Assembly (NCBI GenBank): GCA_914767715.1
Contig: OU612067.1
Coordinates: forward strand, 27,068,162-27,132,161
DNA: 64,000 nucleotides
Reading direction: 5' to 3'
Origin: Membranipora membranacea
Taxonomy: Eukaryota > Bryozoa > Gymnolaemata > Cheilostomatida > Membraniporidae
In this document: positions 60,528 to 64,000 of the stretch, piece after piece
Numbering within the stretch: position 1 is the stretch's first letter
Layout of the letters: the number at the start of each line of letters is the position of its first letter
Program-made: the position numbers and the translations under genes
Notes under the pieces: model-generated
Told to the model about the DNA's origin: nothing
What the model saw: only the letters and a program-made list of their open reading frames with translations
The model's database searches: none

Positions 60528-62573
60528 GGCTAATTATAGATTTACCCTCTAACTGCTTCTAATAACCTCACTGTACTATGTCCAACATAACTATAGGGAT
60601 AGCAATTAGAGGTTACTTGTTTCTATTCCTAGGTTAGTTGCGGTAAAATGGCTGATAATAGGCCAATCAAATCGGAAGTTAACCAGGGGCCCATTGTTAT
60701 ATTAACTCTGGGCATACCTTGTTCTCAGGATACAGCCAAAAGGTCCTGCATAGTATACAAACTCAACCTGATTATAACTGTCTACCCTGTCAGGTGTAAA
60801 TAGATATATTATGACTCATTGCTAGATATATGTAAGACGGTTTAAACACCTTGTGACTGTTTTATATGATGTGATTAGGTTTTCCTGAATTGCACTGAAA
60901 ACAAAACTTAGCTAGTCTATATGATAAAGTTTAGCCACAAGATAGTTCAAAATTTCATAGAGCTATATTGAAAAAAAAAAGGTTTCGAGGGACATAAGCG
61001 TTCTAAATGATTGAGAGGATGGAAAAATATTTCATTACAGTATTCTTAATTTCTGGTCATGATAACCATAATATGAGAATACAAATCTGGGCAGTCCTGC
61101 TACTCAATCTGCTCTTATAGTGGATGCTTATCGGCGACAGACAGCCTCTCTCAATAAGAAATAGAAATCATTGAAGTCTTTTCGCTATGAGGAATTGGCT
61201 GATAAGAATAACACTAGTCCTGGCACTACGAGCTTTATGCACTGATGCTGATAGTATGCCTAGCAATTTGATGATTTATATTGGGAGGCCAAGATAACCA
61301 AACAAGATTGGCATTTACTTAAAATGGGGTTGTTTAAAATACTGTATGAATTTTTGCTATCAGTGCAATGATCAGCACCGCTCCGTTATATTATTTTGAT
61401 AGAATTAAAAAATTGTAAACCTTCACTATAAACAAACTGGTCTTCAGTAAACAAACTATTATATCTATGGTGGAATTTAATCTAGGTTTATAAAATCTAT
61501 TATTTTTTTATGAAGACGGTAAAATATAGGGAGATTACTATATTGGGCTGGAAATTTTGGTTTTGTATCGATGATCGATGATGGTTAATTGTCAGGAGAT
61601 GTGTCCCCAATCAGATTCATTCATCTGTGATAGTGATACATGATATGACATTAATAGTATGTCTCACTTTCAGATCTGTTGGACATCCTTGTTTTAAGGA
61701 TACAAGCTGTTAGCAGGATGTTTGGGCCGAGTCTTTCAACAAAACACAAAAATAGCCCAAGGTTAACACTTATATTGTGCATATTTTCTATTTTTTTGCA
61801 TTGAAAGTGAAAAAAAACCTGCTTGAAGATGAATCAATATTTGCAGGACATCACATAATTTTACAATCCAATATCATCATCACTACATAAATAGTTTTCG
61901 CTGATCCTGAATTTGCTAACAATTTGGCTTGATTTGATCAACTCTTCCATAGTGGCGCCGTGGTGTTGATGTTTATACTAGCTTATTCTATTTCCTCTCC
62001 ATAGGAAACTCTGTAGGAAACCTTTTCATGAAATTAAATTTTGGAAAGGAGGTTAACTGCTCTAGCATTTGAAAACAAGGCTGTTTTTTTCATTTTCCAT
62101 TATATAATTTACAGCGCATGCATATGAAGGGTAGAGAATATCAGACAGTGTCCTGGTAATAATACGAAATCAGTCTCCTCACAGGCCACTGGTCATCAAT
62201 CATTTTATATATATTTATACTTTTGTGATGTCACTAGGCCTGCATGTTACAGTGATACAGTATCCATGGCAATAAGGAAAGCTACCAATCAATTATCATG
62301 TTATGTTACAGAGAAGTGGAATGGTAAGGTCTTGTTTATTAATAATCAAGGACGGTGCTTGGATTAAGGGTGCAACCGAATTTGAGAATTATTACCAGGT
62401 TAATATTGGCGTGGATTAAGGAATTACTAGATCTGAGCGGCTTCTTGGTGTTATTCTACAATGAAATTGGTTGGATGTAATAACAAGAGGGCGTTGGATG
62501 GGGGGGGGGGGGCAAAAGTCTGGGTGTTTAGACTAAGTAACGCATTGAATGTTTGATAACCAATTTTCTTCAG
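60528..62573. other. Upstream flank of copy F
   Basis: No gene. Shared array-interval blocks; a poly-G run of about 14 near 62499-62512. Confidence 0.45.
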
Positions 62574-62700
62574 GATCAGGCACTTGGTGCTTGATGTGAA
62601 GAGTTCATTGCTGATAGTCAACCAAGAATCATTAGACTGATATTCCATGCTTGTGTGAGCAGATGTGGCGGGTGGAGGATGGCGGAGATGGCGGAAGGAG
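62574..62700 (+). pseudogene. Fossil peroxidase exon 2, plus strand
   Basis: After the acceptor (TTTTCTTCAG) the plus strand reads DQALGA, a TGA stop, CEEFIADSQPR, then RLIFHACVSRCGG. The distal Arg and His positions are still visible, but the Asp of HDC is Ala and the frame is interrupted. The minus-strand open frame over the same bases is a shadow. Confidence 0.82.
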
Positions 62701-63120
62701 CAGATGTTAAGACAGGCTACCTCATAGTGTGAACAAATAGGGAGAGATCTGGTGGACATCCTTGTTCTAAAGATACAAGCTACTACCAGGACGTTTGTTA
62801 GGCGGGTCTTTCACCAAACAACAAAAATAGACCTTGATTAAGATTAGATTATCAGGCACTGACCATGAATCATTATTATATATTAATACCTTCATGGTGT
62901 CTCAAGACATTGCGTGTTACAATAAAACTATCTTCACACTAATGAGGACGGCAGGCCCTGCAACTATCATGTTATATAACGCAAGTAGTGAGGTAGCCTG
63001 CTGGTATCTATTAATACACCAAAATGATGCATCGATAAAGGAGCAACAGGATTTAAGGTTACCGAGTGGCCATCAATATAGCATAAGGCAAATTAATTAT
63101 AAAGTATTTACATGTTTATG

Positions 63121-63165
63121 AGCCTGGCGCAATGGGTAGGGCATCGATCTTTCGTTCAACTCTAG
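63121..63165 (+). other. tRNA-like A and B boxes, possible SINE head
   Basis: TGGCGCAATGGG matches a pol III A box, and about 30 bp on CGTTCAACTC resembles a B box. No acceptor stem was seen, so a SINE fragment is likelier than a tRNA gene. Confidence 0.35.
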
Positions 63166-63371
63166 GCTACTGGAAACCTTTTGTTGAGATTTTTGCATTG
63201 ATTGACATTGACCTGGAGAGCTTTCAGGGTTGATTATGTCAGCCTCCAGATAAATATATCTCCTGATTCATAAATAGGCCATATCAATAGATGTATAGCT
63301 ATTTTCAAAAATTCTTCTCAAAAAGACTGTCATGTTGGTGTATTCTCTCTGTCCCTCCTTTAGCGTTAATA

Positions 63372-63490
63372 GTCGACAATCGATACATTGAATGGGGCAT
63401 AAATTCAATTCACAAACATCGGCACCAGTAGAGCTGAGTTTTCAGCTTAATTTGGTCAAGTTGCAGCTAAACAGGGCAGAGAAAATGCCG
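63372..63490 (+). pseudogene. Fossil peroxidase exon 3, plus strand
   Basis: Decayed exon 3: matches scattered over the span include AACATCGGCACCAGTAGAGC, GGTCAAGTTGCAGCTAAACA and GAAAATGCCG, followed by the expected donor GTGAGT at 63491. Several frame changes. A shared interval block separates it from 62574, so it may belong to a different fossil copy. Confidence 0.72.
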
Positions 63491-64000
63491 GTGAGTTATC
63501 TTTCCTGCTGATTTCATCAAGACCTTATAGTAAGCTTGCTATATGACACCCACCACAAATACCAAACTGTCAACAGCATAGCCAAAGAGTGAAACTTTAA
63601 TCAGTTCTATGGATTTCATCAGGTAACCGCCAGAGACCAGTTTAGAACTGTTGTTAGTTGGTGACTGAGAAAATCTTTTTTTTGACGGCGTGCTTTTTTA
63701 GCCTGGGCAGGCTGACTTAGAGTGGATTGGGAGGAAGTTGGATTGCCTGGGTTAATCTGTCATAACCTCTTCAAGGTCATGACAGTCCCCATCTATCACA
63801 AATATCGCATGTGTTTTTGCTGGTTTGACCAGAAGAGTAACAGTTACTTCTTGGTTTGACCATGGAGTTAGAGACACTTTGTCTTTAACACTTTGTCTCT
63901 AACTCCTTGGTTTGACTGACTGAATCAACTGATGTATCATTTAGTACGTCATCCTGTTGCTAAAACTACTAGTTACTTAAGATAAATAAGCAGAAGTTGA
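63491..64000. other. Right-edge sequence without recognised gene
   Basis: No exon of the family beyond the fossil donor was recognised. A short foldback lies near 63863-63903 (GAGTTAGAGACA with TGTCTCTAACTC). Confidence 0.4.

Noticed and set aside
62451-62759. 102-codon minus-strand frame
   Set aside because: Runs through a poly-G tract and antisense to the fossil exon 2 on the plus strand.
1-64000. CRISPR array, prokaryotic operon or bacterial origin
   Set aside because: The tandem repeats found lack regular spacers, and every supported gene is split by spliceosomal introns or lies in a eukaryotic transposon.

Overview
This window looks like invertebrate animal DNA. It is AT-rich, with small introns (mostly 100-700 bp), GT-AG splice sites and many transposon relics. 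Three things point to a non-vertebrate metazoan: Golgi-type carbohydrate sulfotransferases with the animal RHPxERLxSAY motif, a THAP-domain transposase, and a protein resembling the P2X7 cytoplasmic domain. A sponge, cnidarian or mollusc would fit; I cannot name the species. All real genes are split, so I joined exons by hand from splice sites and checked reading phase across every junction. No RNA or homology evidence was available.

Layout. Bases 1-9.05 kb hold two minus-strand carbohydrate sulfotransferase paralogues. The right one (4557-9053) is complete, with 5 exons and 500 aa. The left one runs off the window and has a damaged exon 3 junction. A 1.7-kb block (1-1728 and 5458-7180) is almost identical in both. 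Bases 9.5-16.4 kb are repeat-rich: two degenerate LINE reverse transcriptase relics, an inverted-repeat minisatellite pair, and a tRNA-like segment.

Bases 17.7-60.1 kb hold a tandem array of six minus-strand, 8-exon genes for secreted plant-type haem peroxidases (RLIFHDC distal motif, GAHTLGRA proximal motif) with a repetitive Pro/Thr tail. Copy A (17.7-27.8 kb) is a pseudogene with three frame-breaking changes. Its intron 7 is split by a 6.8-kb DNA transposon (18018-24805) flanked by TTAA. That transposon carries an intact 13-exon THAP transposase gene (Kolobok-like) and, tail to tail with it, a P2X7-cytoplasmic-domain ORF. Copies B, C, E and F are intact; copy D is intact except that its start codon reads ACG. 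Copies C-F share an upstream block with a TATA box, a non-coding first exon and a CACGTG site. Between the genes lie plus-strand exon fossils of older peroxidase copies, an orphan broken promoter and shared intergenic repeats, so the array grew by repeated 6-8 kb duplication followed by decay.

The peroxidases probably act outside the cell, and the sulfotransferases probably modify secreted glycans in the Golgi. A link between them (basic peroxidase C-termini binding sulfated polysaccharide) is speculation.
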